The position numbers and the translations under genes were made by a program. Below the pieces are notes generated by a model that was not told the DNA's origin, searched no databases, and was given only the letters and a program-made list of their open reading frames with translations. Below are positions 32,991 through 45,300 of a stretch of 64,000 nt of DNA, piece by piece (within the stretch, counting starts at the first letter, position 1; each line of letters starts with the position of its first letter). The stretch is from Paenibacillus sp. cl123 (lineage in GTDB: Bacteria; Bacillota; Bacilli; Paenibacillales; NBRC-103111): positions 59,539-123,538 of the forward strand of contig NZ_FMYY01000008.1 of assembly GCF_900101595.1 (NCBI RefSeq), given 5' to 3'.

Positions 32991-35228
32991 ATGAAGAAGA
33001 CCTGGTTTTATCGGCTGCTGTTCTCCTATTTTCCGATTTTTTTCAGCCTGACCTCGATCCTCGTTCTCGTTACCTTCCTGCTTCTGAGCGAGATGTCCCA
33101 GCGGGAGACGGCCAACGGGAATCAGCAGCTCGTCCGCCATCTGATGCAGCTGATCGACTATTCATTAAAAGAAACGGACAGCGCGCTCATCAAGGAGCTG
33201 GAAACCGACGAGAAGCTGAGGGGTTTCTTTCAAGGAGAGGGCGCAATCTCTTATTTCGATACCTATGAAATATCCAAACGGATTCATCAGATGGGGGGAC
33301 CCGACAGCCTGATCGATTCGATCTATTTGTACCGTTATGCGGATAACATGGTGCTGAGCACGAACACGTTCATGCCGCTCGAACGGTTCGGAGACCGGGA
33401 GTTTGCGGCCGGACGGGCGGACAGGGGGATGCTCTACGAGCTGTCGGGGCCGCGTACGTATATGGAATTTCAGGATCAGGAGCGTTACCCGGCATCCGTC
33501 GTCTCGATGGTGCGCAAATATCCGCTGCTGCAGGGCGGGCAAGGGCTGGTTGTCGTCAATATCAGCTTGGCCAAAATCGGCAAGCGGCTCGAAGAGCTGA
33601 CCGGTCCGGGCAGCTTCGTCGAGATTCGCGATGCCGGCGGCGCTGTCATCGCGGGGCCAGGGGGAACCGGCGAGAAATTGCCGGGGTCGACGTTATCCCG
33701 GCTCAGCTCGGATTATACGGGCTGGTCGTATACAGGCGGCGTGCATGACGATAATGTGTTCAAGTATGTGTCTCTGTTCTCCTATGTATGGATCGCGGCC
33801 AGCCTGATTGTGGTAATCGTCGGCACGGTATGGATGACCTATGTCACCCGCAGGAATTACAAACCGATCGAGGAAATTATGGACCGGATTCAGCTGTATT
33901 CGCAGAGCCGCAGCTCCAAGCTGTCCCGCAAGGGGCAGGATGAATTCAAATTCATCGAGCAGGCGCTGGACAGTTTGATCGACCAGTCGAATACGTATCA
34001 GAAAATGCATGAGGAAGATTCCATTTACCGCCGCCGGCATTTTTTTACGGAGCTGCTGGAAGGGAACCGGGCGATCGACCGGGAGGAATGGGAGCGGGAA
34101 ACGAAGCGTTTCGATCAGCCGGGCGCATTCCGCACGCTAGCCGTTGCCATCTATGAAATCGACAAGTATCCGGCCGTGCAGTCCAGCTATTCGCAGCGGG
34201 ATTTGTATTTGCTGAAATTCGTGCTGAACAGCGTGGTCAAGGAGCTGGCCGAAACCCATCGGGTCACGGTCTGGACAGAATGGACGGCCCAGCATCAGCT
34301 GACCGCTTTGTATCAGAACGCCCGCGAGGCGGACGAGGCGGAGGATGCGCTGCTAAGAGTCACCGGCGAGGCGCAGGCTTGGGTGAAGGACAATTTGGAG
34401 TTTACGGTAACGGTCGGACTCGGTTCCGCTGTAGACGATACGCTTCAGGTGCCGGAGACGTACGTGCAGGCCCGGCAGGCGTTGGATTTCAAGGCCAGCG
34501 CAGGACCGAACCGGGTCATTTCCTACCGGGATGCGCAGTCCGGCAACGGCGAGCTTTACCGGCAGCTTCCGCTGATCCGCAGCTTTGCCCGGGCATTCCG
34601 GACGGGGGATGAAAATTGGCGGGAGATGTTCCAGTCGGTGTTCCGGGAAGTGCGCGTCCAGCGTCTGCCCAGGGAGGAGCTGGTGCAGGTGCTGGGCACG
34701 TTCATCGATCATTTGTACCGCGAGATGGTGGAGCTTCCGCCTGATATGCAGGACGTATGGAAGAACGAGATCGTCGGAAAGCTGAATGAGCTGAGGGATA
34801 CGTTCGACTGGAGCGGGGAGATGGAAAGCCGGTTCGCCGCCATATTGGAGGAGTTCAGCGGCAGGCTGCGGGAGCAGCAGGAAAGCCGCAGCCACTACAA
34901 GCTGATCTGCGAGGTGAAAGACTATATCGACCGCGAGTACGCGAACCCGGACCTTTCACTGAACCAGTTGTGCGAGAAGTTCGGGATGAACGGCAAATAT
35001 GTAAGCCGTCTGTTTAAGGAAACGTTTGGCGAGAAGCTGGTCGATTATCTGGTCGGCGTCCGGATAGCCCAAAGCCGACGGCTGCTGGAGGAAACCTCCT
35101 TGTCGCTTAAGCAGATCGCCGCCGAGGTTGGTTATCTCCACGATATTTCGTATATCCGGGCCTTTAAGAAGGTCATGGGCACAACGCCGGGCGATTACCG
35201 CAAAAGCTATGAGAAAAGCGTCCTTTGA
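32991..35228 (+). CDS. Membrane-anchored AraC-family regulator with extracellular sensor
   Basis: The 745-residue protein has a first membrane helix at about residues 8-35 (FSYFPIFFSLTSILVLVTFL) and an outside loop of about 220 residues. A second helix lies near 258-285 (FSYVWIAASLIVVIVGTVWM), then a cytoplasmic linker and a C-terminal double helix-turn-helix (DLSLNQLCEKFGMNGKYVS and SLKQIAAEVGYLHDISYIRA). This layout is common in Paenibacillus next to LplABC-type importers. It probably senses an extracellular glycan or sugar and activates the downstream importer and the giant secreted protein. AAAGGAGA supports the ATG at 32991. Confidence 0.92.
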   Translation: MKKTWFYRLLFSYFPIFFSLTSILVLVTFLLLSEMSQRETANGNQQLVRHLMQLIDYSLKETDSALIKELETDEKLRGFFQGEGAISYFDTYEISKRIHQMGGPDSLIDSIYLYRYADNMVLSTNTFMPLERFGDREFAAGRADRGMLYELSGPRTYMEFQDQERYPASVVSMVRKYPLLQGGQGLVVVNISLAKIGKRLEELTGPGSFVEIRDAGGAVIAGPGGTGEKLPGSTLSRLSSDYTGWSYTGGVHDDNVFKYVSLFSYVWIAASLIVVIVGTVWMTYVTRRNYKPIEEIMDRIQLYSQSRSSKLSRKGQDEFKFIEQALDSLIDQSNTYQKMHEEDSIYRRRHFFTELLEGNRAIDREEWERETKRFDQPGAFRTLAVAIYEIDKYPAVQSSYSQRDLYLLKFVLNSVVKELAETHRVTVWTEWTAQHQLTALYQNAREADEAEDALLRVTGEAQAWVKDNLEFTVTVGLGSAVDDTLQVPETYVQARQALDFKASAGPNRVISYRDAQSGNGELYRQLPLIRSFARAFRTGDENWREMFQSVFREVRVQRLPREELVQVLGTFIDHLYREMVELPPDMQDVWKNEIVGKLNELRDTFDWSGEMESRFAAILEEFSGRLREQQESRSHYKLICEVKDYIDREYANPDLSLNQLCEKFGMNGKYVSRLFKETFGEKLVDYLVGVRIAQSRRLLEETSLSLKQIAAEVGYLHDISYIRAFKKVMGTTPGDYRKSYEKSVL

Positions 35229-35304
35229 CGGCCGGGTACGGGGGGCGCTTTCCCTATGTACCGTAACGCGACGGTTCGATTCGACTGACTAGTCCACATA
35301 CGAT

Positions 35305-35342
35305 AAAAGGCTCCCGTTCTCCTTGCTGCGGCGGGCCTTTTT
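35305..35342 (+). terminator. Terminator of the AraC-type regulator gene
   Basis: AAAAGGCTCCCG (35305-35316) pairs with CGGGCCTTTTT (35332-35342) with a small bulge, and the 3' arm supplies the T-run. It separates the regulator from the importer operon. Confidence 0.75.
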
Positions 35343-35417
35343 GCCATTTGGTCCATGGCTGAATTCCGGTTAGCCGGGTCGTTTTGGCCAATCGGTTAGT
35401 TGAGCGAAACATGTAAA

Positions 35418-35447
35418 TTGCTCGAAATCGAAGGCCTGCGGTATAGT
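35418..35447 (+). promoter_or_regulatory. Candidate promoter of the importer operon
   Basis: TTGCTC (35418-35423), an 18-base spacer and TATAGT (35442-35447), about 58 bases before the binding-protein ATG. Weak -35 match, as expected for an activator-dependent promoter. Confidence 0.5.
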
Positions 35448-35504
35448 GCAATCAGGACGGCGGGCTGTACAACGATCACGATAAACGAGGGGAGCTTAAT
35501 CGAA

Positions 35505-37184
35505 ATGAGCATGAACAAGAAAAGGCAGCGCAGCATTCTAAAAGCAGGCATGACGGCGCTTGCGCTGACTGGAGTCATCGTCGCAGGCTGCAGCGCGGAG
35601 CCCAAAACTCCGGACGCTGCCGGGTCCAAGCCGCAGGGGCAAGGAGAGAAAGCGCAAACGCCGGAAGCGCGGGGCAGCATCACCGTTTCCATGTATGAGC
35701 GCAACAATATACCGCCGGAGGAAGGGAACTGGGACAAAAACCGCTGGACAGAGTGGGTCAACAAGCAGGGACCGGTTGATGTGAAATATATTACGGTGCC
35801 CCGCTGGGAATCGCTGCAGAAGTTCAACGCCCTGTTCGCGACTAACTCGGCGCCCGACCTGATTCTGGAGTACGATACCGGTTACCGCAACCAATGGTAC
35901 GCGCAGAAGCTGCTTATGCCGCTTGATGAGGTCATCGAGCAGCACAGCACCACGTACAAAGAGCTGATGAAGCAGTTCCCGCAGCTGAAGAAGCTGGGCA
36001 CGAAAGATGACGGCAAGCTTTATGAGATCGGCAAGGTTACGCCGCTGAATGCGAACCACCGGATTTATATCCGCGAGGATTGGCTGCAGAAGCTCAACCT
36101 GCCGATGCCGGCGACGACGGAGGAGCTGCTGCAGACAGCGAAGGCGTTCGCATCTCAGGACCCGGACGGCAATGGCAAGGCTGACACGTTCGGCTTGAAT
36201 CTGAGCGGCAACGGGGTTTCGATCCTGCAGCACATGTTCGGATTCGGCGAGGTTCAGTGGCGCTTCGAGGGCGACAAGTTTATTCACGAGTGGGACCGTC
36301 TGAAAGCTGCGACGGCGTTCCAGAAGCAATTGTTCGATGCGGGCGCAGTCGACAAAGATTTTCTTGCAGACAAAAACGGCGAGAAAGCGAAGCAGGACTT
36401 CATGTCAGGCAAGCTTGGCATGTATCTGCATCAGGAGCTGACTGACAAGGATTACGACGCGCTGAAGAAAAATGATGCGAAGGCGAAGCTGGCTATGCTG
36501 CCTCTGCCCAAGTCCGAATTCGGACAGTTTAGTCCGGTTGTGAGCAGCCCGATCCAGATGGTCGGAGCGATCAACGCGGGAGCGAAAAATCCGAAGGCCG
36601 TTATGCAGTATATTGACTTCATGATTAAGCCGGAGACGGCGCGTACGCTGGAGAACGGCCAGGAGGGCGTCCACTGGAGCAAAAATGAAGCAGGCTGCCC
36701 GAAGCCGATCGACGTCGAAAAAAATAAAAAGGAAATATCGTATACCGCTGATATGCGGATGATGTCGTCGTTGCTCCTGCTGGGCAAATGCTCGTTCCTG
36801 GAGCAGCGCGCCGGCGATACGGACACGCAAAAAACGCTGCGCCAGTTGGCGCTGGACGCCAATCAGGCCTATGTCAGCAAGGATCGTCCGATTCCGACGC
36901 TGAAGCCTGAATATTTGCCGGTGCTGCCTCAGGACCTGGCGCTTATCGTGAAAAATACCGAACAGCAGATAAAGGATGCATGGATGAAGGCTGTTGTGAG
37001 CGGGGCCGGCTATACGGCGGATCAGGCGGAGAAGGATACGAAAAGCATCTGGGAGAAGTCCGGCGGGCTGCGCGTCGATGAATTTTACGCCAAATGGTAT
37101 GAGGCAAATAAAGCGAACGCCTTTCTGCTGAAGGACCTGTACCAGTTCGGGGAAGATGCGGTGAAGCTGTACGGCAATAAATAA
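35505..37184 (+). CDS. LplA-type substrate-binding lipoprotein
   Basis: This 559-residue protein has a lipobox (LALTGVIVAGC, Cys near residue 27) and the large type-2 periplasmic binding fold common in LplA-like Paenibacillus proteins. Visible pieces are YERNNIPPEEGNWDKNRWTE, YIREDWLQKLNLPMPATTEE and DPDGNGKADTFGL, a calcium-loop-like segment. It should bind an oligosaccharide outside the cell and pass it to the two permeases behind it. No ATPase gene is linked. GAGGGGAG precedes the start. The ligand is unknown. Confidence 0.92.
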   Translation: MSMNKKRQRSILKAGMTALALTGVIVAGCSAEPKTPDAAGSKPQGQGEKAQTPEARGSITVSMYERNNIPPEEGNWDKNRWTEWVNKQGPVDVKYITVPRWESLQKFNALFATNSAPDLILEYDTGYRNQWYAQKLLMPLDEVIEQHSTTYKELMKQFPQLKKLGTKDDGKLYEIGKVTPLNANHRIYIREDWLQKLNLPMPATTEELLQTAKAFASQDPDGNGKADTFGLNLSGNGVSILQHMFGFGEVQWRFEGDKFIHEWDRLKAATAFQKQLFDAGAVDKDFLADKNGEKAKQDFMSGKLGMYLHQELTDKDYDALKKNDAKAKLAMLPLPKSEFGQFSPVVSSPIQMVGAINAGAKNPKAVMQYIDFMIKPETARTLENGQEGVHWSKNEAGCPKPIDVEKNKKEISYTADMRMMSSLLLLGKCSFLEQRAGDTDTQKTLRQLALDANQAYVSKDRPIPTLKPEYLPVLPQDLALIVKNTEQQIKDAWMKAVVSGAGYTADQAEKDTKSIWEKSGGLRVDEFYAKWYEANKANAFLLKDLYQFGEDAVKLYGNK

Positions 37185-37289
37185 AGGCCAGTGATAGGGA
37201 CAGGTCCGGTCGGCTGGGGCGAACGGACCTGTTGCCGTTCAAATCTTAGAGAATATGCGCTCAGGGCGGAGAGGAGAAGGAGAGACCTT

Positions 37290-38246
37290 ATGAAAATACA
37301 TGAAACGGCAGCCAACGATTTCAAGGAAAACATCCTGGTCCTTCGGACGCGCAGCCGCAGCCGGTTTCGCCGCAATGTGCCGCTGTTGCTGATGTTTATT
37401 CCCGTCATTGTTTTCTTCGTGCTGTTCCGCTATGTGCCGATGCTGGGCAATGTCATCGCCTTCAAGCATTACAATTTGATGCAGGGCATATGGGGAAGCC
37501 CTTGGGCGGGGCTGGACTATTTCCGGATGATGTTTTCCAATCCGCAGTCGCTCGACATTATTCGCAATACCTTCGTGCTGAGCCTGCTCAAGATCGTGAT
37601 CGGATTCCCGTTCCCGATCCTGATCGCGGTCATGCTGAACGAGGTTCGCCGGTCATGGTTCAAGCGCTCGGTGCAGACGCTGCTGTATTTGCCCCATTTT
37701 TTCTCCTGGGTCATCGTCGGCGGCATCGCCGTTACGCTGTTCGGCTCGCAGGCAGGTGCGGTGAATGCGGTTATCGCGTATTTCGGCGGGGAGCCGGTCC
37801 GCTTTCTGTATCAGACGGGCTCCTGGCTGGCGATTTTTTTCGGCTCGGGCATCTGGAAGGAAGCGGGCTTCTCGGCCATTATTTACTTGGCGGCGATCAG
37901 CTCGATCGATCCTTCGCTGTATGAAGCGGCCAGCATCGATGGCGCAAGCAAGATCAAGCAGGTCGGTTACGTCACCTTGCCGGGCATTCTCCCGGTGATG
38001 ACGCTGATGCTCATCCTGTCCATGGGCAGCGTGATGGAAGTTGGCTTCGATCAGGTGTACAACCTGCAGAACGCGGTCGTGTCCGACGTGTCGAGCGTCA
38101 TCAGCACCTATATTTATACGGTCGGGATTCAAGGCGGGATGTACAGCATGACGACCGCGATGGGGCTGTTCGAGGCCGTTATCGGCCTTGTGCTGGTTAT
38201 CGGCGCCAATCGTCTCGCCAAGCTGTTCGACCAGTCGCTATGGTAA
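37290..38246 (+). CDS. LplB-type ABC importer permease
   Basis: The 318-residue permease starts with a basic tail (TRSRSRFRRNVPLLLMF) and six helices. LplB/YtcP-type landmarks are MLGNVIAFKHYNLMQGIWGS and the EAA loop YEAASIDGASKIKQVGYVTL. The ATG at 37290 follows GAGGAGAAGGAGAG; the frame is open another 33 codons upstream without a better site. It pairs with the LplC-type permease 15 bases downstream. Confidence 0.92.
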   Translation: MKIHETAANDFKENILVLRTRSRSRFRRNVPLLLMFIPVIVFFVLFRYVPMLGNVIAFKHYNLMQGIWGSPWAGLDYFRMMFSNPQSLDIIRNTFVLSLLKIVIGFPFPILIAVMLNEVRRSWFKRSVQTLLYLPHFFSWVIVGGIAVTLFGSQAGAVNAVIAYFGGEPVRFLYQTGSWLAIFFGSGIWKEAGFSAIIYLAAISSIDPSLYEAASIDGASKIKQVGYVTLPGILPVMTLMLILSMGSVMEVGFDQVYNLQNAVVSDVSSVISTYIYTVGIQGGMYSMTTAMGLFEAVIGLVLVIGANRLAKLFDQSLW

Positions 38247-38261
38247 AGGAGGCGAACGTTT

Positions 38262-39140
38262 ATGAAGCTTTCGCGCAGTGAGAAATGGTTCTATGCCGTC
38301 AATGATACGCTTTTGTTTATCGCAGGCGTAAGCTGCCTCATTCCTTTGCTGAATCTGGCGTCGATTTCGCTCAGCGAATACGAAGCCGTCGCAGCGGGAA
38401 GGGTCGGGATATGGCCAGTCGGTTTTTCGCTCGAATCCTACAGGATGCTGATCGAAGGCACGCCGATTATGCGCACATTCCGCAACAGCCTGGTCATTAC
38501 CGGCTTCGGAATCGTGTTCAGCATGCTGTTTACGATTCTGGCCGCTTACCCGCTGTCCAAAGGGCATTTCTATGCGCGCCGGTTTTTCACCCTGGCCATC
38601 GTGTTCACGATGCTGTTCGGCATCCAGGCGATTCCGGCCTTCCTCGTCAACCGCGGACTCGGTATCGTCGACACGTATTGGGCGCTGTGGCTGCCGGGCT
38701 TGGTCAGCGCCTACAATATGCTCGTGCTGAAAGCGTTTTTCGAGCAAATTCCGGAAGAGATGAATGAAGCTGCCCAGATCGACGGGTGCAGCGAGTGGCG
38801 GCTGCTGTGGCAGATTGTGCTGCCGCTGTCCATGCCGGTGCTGGCGACGCTGACGCTGTTCTATGGCGTCGGGTATTGGAACTCGTTCCAAAGCGTGTTG
38901 ATTAATATCAACGACTCATCCAAATTCAATCTGGCCGTCCTGGTCCAAAATATGGTGGCCAACCAGTCGCTGCTGCAGAATCTGAACAATGTCCAGCCGC
39001 AGGAGGCCGAGGAGATGCTGACGCCGGAATCCATCCGGTCCGCAGGCATTATAGTCATGCTGCTGCCTTTGCTGGCGGTGTATCCGTTCCTGCAGAAATA
39101 TTTTGTCAAGGGCGTGCTGATCGGGGCAGTGAAGGGGTGA
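38262..39140 (+). CDS. LplC/YtcP-type ABC importer permease
   Basis: The 292-residue protein has six helices, MNEAAQIDGCSEWRLLWQI as the EAA loop and the typical C-terminus FVKGVLIGAVKG. A YtcP/LplC-like IPAFLVNRGLGIVDTYWALW segment is present. It completes an importer that depends on an ATPase encoded elsewhere. The start has AGGAGG upstream. The next gene, for a giant secreted protein, begins 170 bases later. Confidence 0.92.
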   Translation: MKLSRSEKWFYAVNDTLLFIAGVSCLIPLLNLASISLSEYEAVAAGRVGIWPVGFSLESYRMLIEGTPIMRTFRNSLVITGFGIVFSMLFTILAAYPLSKGHFYARRFFTLAIVFTMLFGIQAIPAFLVNRGLGIVDTYWALWLPGLVSAYNMLVLKAFFEQIPEEMNEAAQIDGCSEWRLLWQIVLPLSMPVLATLTLFYGVGYWNSFQSVLININDSSKFNLAVLVQNMVANQSLLQNLNNVQPQEAEEMLTPESIRSAGIIVMLLPLLAVYPFLQKYFVKGVLIGAVKG

Positions 39141-39310
39141 GCGTCGAGGAGGGTCTGAGCGGCTCGTTCGGGTAAGCCGACCTGGAGCAGCGGCCCGTCT
39201 GCGGGCTGCCCAAGGGCTGGAAAGGAGGTGAGGGGCTCCGCCAAGCGGCGGAATCACGAAACAAATCGAATCATCGGCCCCGACAAATGCTCGAGAGGAG
39301 AGTGTCATTG

Positions 39311-42300
39311 ATGTGGAAAAAAATGCATCGCACGGCGGCCAGACTGCTCGTCGGCTCGCTGCTCGCCGGACTGCTGCCGCTTCAGGCCGTCCCGGCTCTG
39401 GCCGCAGATACGCAGCCGCCGGGAACTCCGGCTAACCTGGAATCGGTCTGGCGGACAGAAGCGTCCGCGCAGCTGACCTGGTCGGTCCCGGCGGACGATA
39501 CCGGTGTGACCGGCTATGACGTTTACCGGGACGGGGCGCTGGAGGCAAGCGTCAGCGGAGCTCCGCTGTACCGGGCGGAGGGACTGAACCCCGGGACGGA
39601 TTACGTTTTCACCGTGAGGGCCAAGGATGCGGCCGGTAACGTGTCGGCCCCCAGCACGCCGGTCACCGTGAATCTGGATGAGCTGGACCGGGGACTCTGG
39701 ACGGTCAGCGCTTCGCATAATAGCGGAAGCGCTGCACGGATGGCGATCGACGCGCTGCCGTCCTCCCGCTGGACCAGCGGCGCGAATCAGGCGTCCGGCA
39801 TGTGGTTTCAGATCGATACCGGACCCGGAGCGAAGTCGTACCACAAGCTGGTCATCGACGCGACCGGCTACAGCGGCGATTACGCCCGCGGATATTCGGT
39901 AGCCGTATCCGAGGATGGGGAAAACTGGAGCAGCCCGATCGCTTCCGGCAACGGCAGCGTACTGATCCAGGCCGATTTTGCCGAGCAGACGGCCCGTTAT
40001 CTGCGCATTACGCTGACCAAGGGAGTCGGTAATTATTGGTCGATTCAAAACTTAAAGCTGTTCGGTTCCCATACGGATGACCTCGAAGCGCCGGCTGCGC
40101 CGGGTGGCCCTGCCGCAGCTTCCGTAACGGATACGGAGGCATCGCTGACCTGGAGCCCCAGCGCCGACAATGTAGCTGTGCTCGGGTATGAGGTGTACGC
40201 CGGCGCCGAATATGCCGGCTTCACCCGCCAGCCGGCGTTAACGCTGAAAGGGCTGGCTCCCCGGACCGCCTACACGTATCAGATAAGGGCTGTCGATATG
40301 GCTGGGCATAAGTCGTCCTACAGCGAGCCGGTCGCTTTCACCACACAAGGCGCGCTGGAACGCGCATTGTGGTCGATCACCGCTTCGCATGGCGCAGCCA
40401 GCGTTTATTCGGCCATTGATGGCAGCGCTTCCACGAGATGGTCGAGCGGTGCGGCGCAGGCGGCGGGCATGTGGCTGCAGCTCGACACGGGCCCGGGAGG
40501 CAAAGCCTATAACAAGCTGCTGCTGAATGCGACAGGGTCCAATGGCGATTACCCGCGCGAGTTTCAGTTGACCGTTTCGGAGGATGGCGAGAGCTGGAGC
40601 GCCCCGATCGGGACCTTTACCGGAACTTCGGCTATGGTCCAGGCCGTTTTCCCGGAGCAGACGGCGCGCTTCGTCCGCCTGACGCTGACGAAAGGGGTCG
40701 GCAGCTACTGGTCGGTCCATGAGCTGAACCTATACGGACTGCCGGAGCCGGATGAGAACCCGCCGACGACGCCGGGAAACCTCACCGTTAAAAAAGTTCT
40801 GGATACCCAGTTCGACGCGTCGTGGGACGCTTCCACGGACGATATCGGCGTAGCGGGCTACAACATCTACCTCGATTCGGTCAAGGTCGTCTCCACGACT
40901 CCGGCCGTTCGCGCCCACCGCTTCACCGGCCTGACCCCTAATACGGCTTATTCGCTTGTTGTGAAGGCAAGGGACGTATACGGCAACGAATCCGCTCCTG
41001 CGGCTCTGACAGTCACAACCCAGCCGGTCATGGAGCTGCCGCTGATCGCGAAATACGAGATGGAGCCGCAGGCTTCGGACCCTGCCGCGATCTGGAGCAC
41101 GCACCGTCCGGAGCAGCCGGAGAAGGCCGGTTCTTTCCAAGCGCCGGCCGCTTACGCGCCGGGCCGTCCAGGCAGCGGGCAGGCGCTTGTGCTGAGCGGG
41201 AGCGATCAGGCGACGATCACCCAGCCGGGCCGGCTGAACCGCATATCGTCCGCTTTTACGATATCGGCCTGGATCAAGCCGGATGATCTGAACGGCTACC
41301 AGCCCATCGCCTCCAAGCGGGATGCCAACTGGAAAGGTACGACCTTTTATCTTGGCCTTCAGGGCAACAAGCTTTATTTCGGCTCCGACTATGGCGAGAA
41401 ATGGTACAACTGGTCATTCGCAGCTCCGGAGCTGGCGGCGGGCCAGTGGTCCCACGTGGCCGCCGTCTTCGAGAAATACGAAGGGGCATGGCTTTATGTA
41501 AACGGCAAGCTGGTCGGCCAGGTGCCGGCGGGCAGCGTATTTACGGATCTGCTGCCCAATGAGCTGCCGGTTATGCTGGGAACGGAATGGCACTTCGACA
41601 ACACCACCCGCACGATGGTCAAGTACGGCTACCGGGGAGCGGTCGATTCGCTGCGGATGTATGCCGCGCCGCTCACGCAAGCCCAGATTCAAGCGGATAT
41701 GAACAATACGATTATGACGCGTCCCGCAGCCGACAGCGACTTCACCGCTCCGACCAAATACACCACGCTGCGGCTGGTTCGCTTCGATACGCCGACGGGG
41801 CTGTTTACGAAGGGCAGCGCCAAGATTCATCAGAACGCCGCCCGTCGAGAGGGACCGGACGCGGTCGATTGGCCGCGGGTTCAGCTGCATATTCCGCAGG
41901 ATAATGGCGCCGGGACGGTTCGGACCGTCGAGCCGTTCGCATCCGGCCCGGAATATAAAACGGAGCTGCTGCTTCAGCAGCCGCCCGCCAACATGTCCAT
42001 CGTGCAGCAGCCGTATGACAATGTGCTGTCGCCCGGCAATCACTGGCTCCGGGGAGTTGCCTGGCGCTGGGGGCAGACGAATGTGTATACGACGGACCGG
42101 ACCGCGCGCAGCTGGACATGGGATTACGAGCTGTGGACCTTTCCCGTCAAAATTGCCGGCGCTTCCGCCGGCGCGGTCCGCAGCGTTATCCTGAAAAACG
42201 ACGGCCAAGAAATCTATAACAGCGGGACGCGGACGCTGGATTCCCTGACCCTGCTCCTGCCGCAAAATGAAAGCGGCAAGCCTTACGAGCTATGGGTGGA

Positions 42301-45300
42301 CGGCCGGGGGCCGGTGCGATTCGATGCGGGTCTGGCGCCGATCGTTCCCGGAGATCCGAAGGATATTCCGCTGCAGATCGATCTAACGGTACCGGGGCCG
42401 GGCCCGGCGATTACGGTAACCGGCATGGACGGTCCCGAGACGTTCCCGCATGAGGCGGCATGGAACGCCGATGTGCAGGCGCTGTCCGGAGCGAAGCCGC
42501 CGGCGCCGGCTTTTGAGCCTGACCCTTCCGCTGCCGCTCCGATCTCGCGGCATGTCGGAACGGCGGTGCCGCGCTCGCCGGAGTCGGTCAACTTCGTCTA
42601 TTTGCCCCACGGGATGAGCTCGGGCAGTTACTATCACTCCGAGCACAGCGAGATTGCCCGGCAATATGCAAGCGTCGGCACTGTGGATCAATATGCCGAT
42701 TACGTAGCGGATACCGGCTATGACCGGGTATATGAATTCAGTACGTTTGCGGACCCGGCAGCTGCCGGCAGTCACGAGCATATGGCCCAAGCGCTGGCGG
42801 AAAGGGGCGTGCAGCTCGGGCTCATTCCCCGGACGGACTGGGATGTGATTAGTACGTCAAGCCAGAATTTGCCGTTCTACAGCTCTTATATCGCCGACTA
42901 TCACGCTCCGCTGTACCGGGAGCTCCAGCTCGGCCTTCAGCGGCTGAGCCGCTACCCCAATGTGGCGGGAATCAGCCTGGGCGCGGATAACGCCGCCTAC
43001 GCCCAATACTGGGACTGGGCGCCGCCGCATCCGAACCGGCCGTGGGGCCGGGCGTTCGCGCCCTTCCAGACCGGGGCCGGCGAGCCGCTGACGACGCCGA
43101 TCGCGCCAAGCCTGCAGGGACAATATTCGCTGAAAACACATGAATATTGGGCGGGCAGCGTGAGACCGTTCCTTGACTACATCGGGCGGTACAACGAGAC
43201 GTTCAGGGAGTACGGATATTTTGCGCGAGCCGCTGCCGAGGTAAACGCCGCCTACACGACGACAACCGGATCGTACGGAAGCTCGCCCGGAGTTGGCGGA
43301 CGGGGCGGCTGGCTGTGGGCGACTATTCCCGGCAAGGAGATGCACGAGCAGCTGCCTGTCCAGACGGCTTACGACTGGAATGAGCTGAATGCCTCCAAGC
43401 CGCTCCATGCGGTGTCGCTGATCGACAAGCTGCGGAGCTATGCGCCGAATAAGCCGACCTGGGCGATTCAGGACGATTTTTCTCTCTTCTTCGGCAAGGC
43501 CGACCGCGAGAAGACGTACGCGATGACCTTGACGCGGGGCATCCAGGCGATCGGCACCAATGTGCTTCCCAACGACCGGGGGCCGCTCGCCCATCCGCAG
43601 ATGATCGGCGAACAGAAAGAGCTGTACGCCTGGATTCACAAGTACGGCGGGGCGTACGCGCTGACGGAGCCGACCCCTTCGATCGGCATCATGTATGTGA
43701 ACGATCAGGCGCTGCTGCGGGGAATTGTCGGAGGCGAAAGCCCGTCGGAGGAGCAGCTGCTGCAGGGCTCCCATGAGGGCAAAGTTTCGGAGGCGCTGTT
43801 CCTGACGCATGCGGCCGGCTGGCCGTCCAAGATCATCACGCCGGAGGAATTGAAGCGAGGGCTGCCCTCCTCGATCAAGGCGATTCTGTTAGTCGGTCTG
43901 AACGAATTCGATGCAAGCTGGCACTGGTATGACGGGCTCGTGTCGGAGCTGCAAAGCTTCGTCGATCAGGGAGGACGTATCCTGAAGGACAGCGAATCCG
44001 TATCTCCCGTGGCTTCCGCCGAGACGGGGATGCAGGTGGCGTCTTATGTGATCCAGAGCAATACGGATCAGACGAACCTGCTCTTAAGCCGCAATACGGC
44101 CAATATCGCCAAGCTGCGGACAGCGATGGCCGGCGTGCCGAAGCCAGCGGCTTACTCGGACAGCAGCACGGTATGGGCCGTGCCGACCCGGGCCGGCGAC
44201 ACGGAGTACGTTACCGTGCTAAATGAACGGCATGATGCGGCGGCAGGTGAAAGCCAGCATTTGCTCGGCCAGACCGCGGCGCTGCAGTGGAATACGGCAA
44301 GGCCGATCTACGATGTCCGGCAGGGCCGCAAGCTGACGCCAGCCGAGGCTGCGCAGGTCGACCTGCAGACGAACGGCTTCCAATGGTATGCCCTCCCGCC
44401 GGCCGAGGTGACGGCTCCGGGGCTGACGGTAACGGAGGCGGAGTCCGGCTTCTACGAGGCGTTCGCGACGATCCGCAATCCGGAGGCGATGGCCGGCATC
44501 CCGCTTGAACTGACGGTCACCCATACGGTTAGCGGAGACTCGGCAACCGTGTATACGGCGACTGGCTTGAGCGCCAAGCTGCCCTTGCACAAACAGGACG
44601 CTCCCGGCATTTACACCGTGAAGGCGAAGGAGCTGCTCAGCGGCTTGGAAACAACCGTCGAAGTCAACGTTTTGTCCGCAGCCGCCGATCCTGAGCCTGC
44701 GGTCCGGCTGCACAAGCCGGAGCATATCCGGGCATTCGCCGCTCGCTCCGAGGTGCCGCTGACGATCGCGCTGACAGCGGCGCAGCAAGCCGATCCTGCC
44801 ATCTCCGCTCAGGCGGAGCGGCTGGTGCAGCATTTTGCGCAGCAGGGACGGGACGTAGCGCTCGGGCTCGCGGAGCCAGGCGGGGTGGTGAAGAGCTTGC
44901 AGACCTATAAGTCCATGACCTCCTATCCGCAGTGGCTGACGTTGGACTCGGATCTGGTGCTGCTGGGCACTTCCTCCACCAACGTGCTGCTCCTTGATCA
45001 AGCCCGGGGTTATCTGCTGCCGGAGCATGGAACGGGGATCACGGCAGGCCATGCTGCGGTCAGTCTGGCGAATTCTCCCTTTGTTGGGGAACGTCATGCG
45101 CTGAATATCGTAGCGGCCGACGCGGGCGGCGTGACAGCCGCCGTAGACGCCCTGCTTGGACTTGCGCCGCCTGGGCCCGGCATCGTTAAGCTGGCCGGCG
45201 TAACGCGGGCAACGCCAACGTCCGTCGCCTTGTCCTGGGCCGCCGATCCGGAGGCTGCGGAGTACCGGGTAGAGCGGCGCAGCGGAGGAAGCTCCGCTTG

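Noticed and set aside
39228-39311. 27-codon frame starting at GTG whose TGA overlaps the ATG of the giant secreted protein
   Set aside because: The GGAAAGGAG sequence abuts the GTG directly, leaving no spacing for initiation, and the peptide has no leader-like run of codons.
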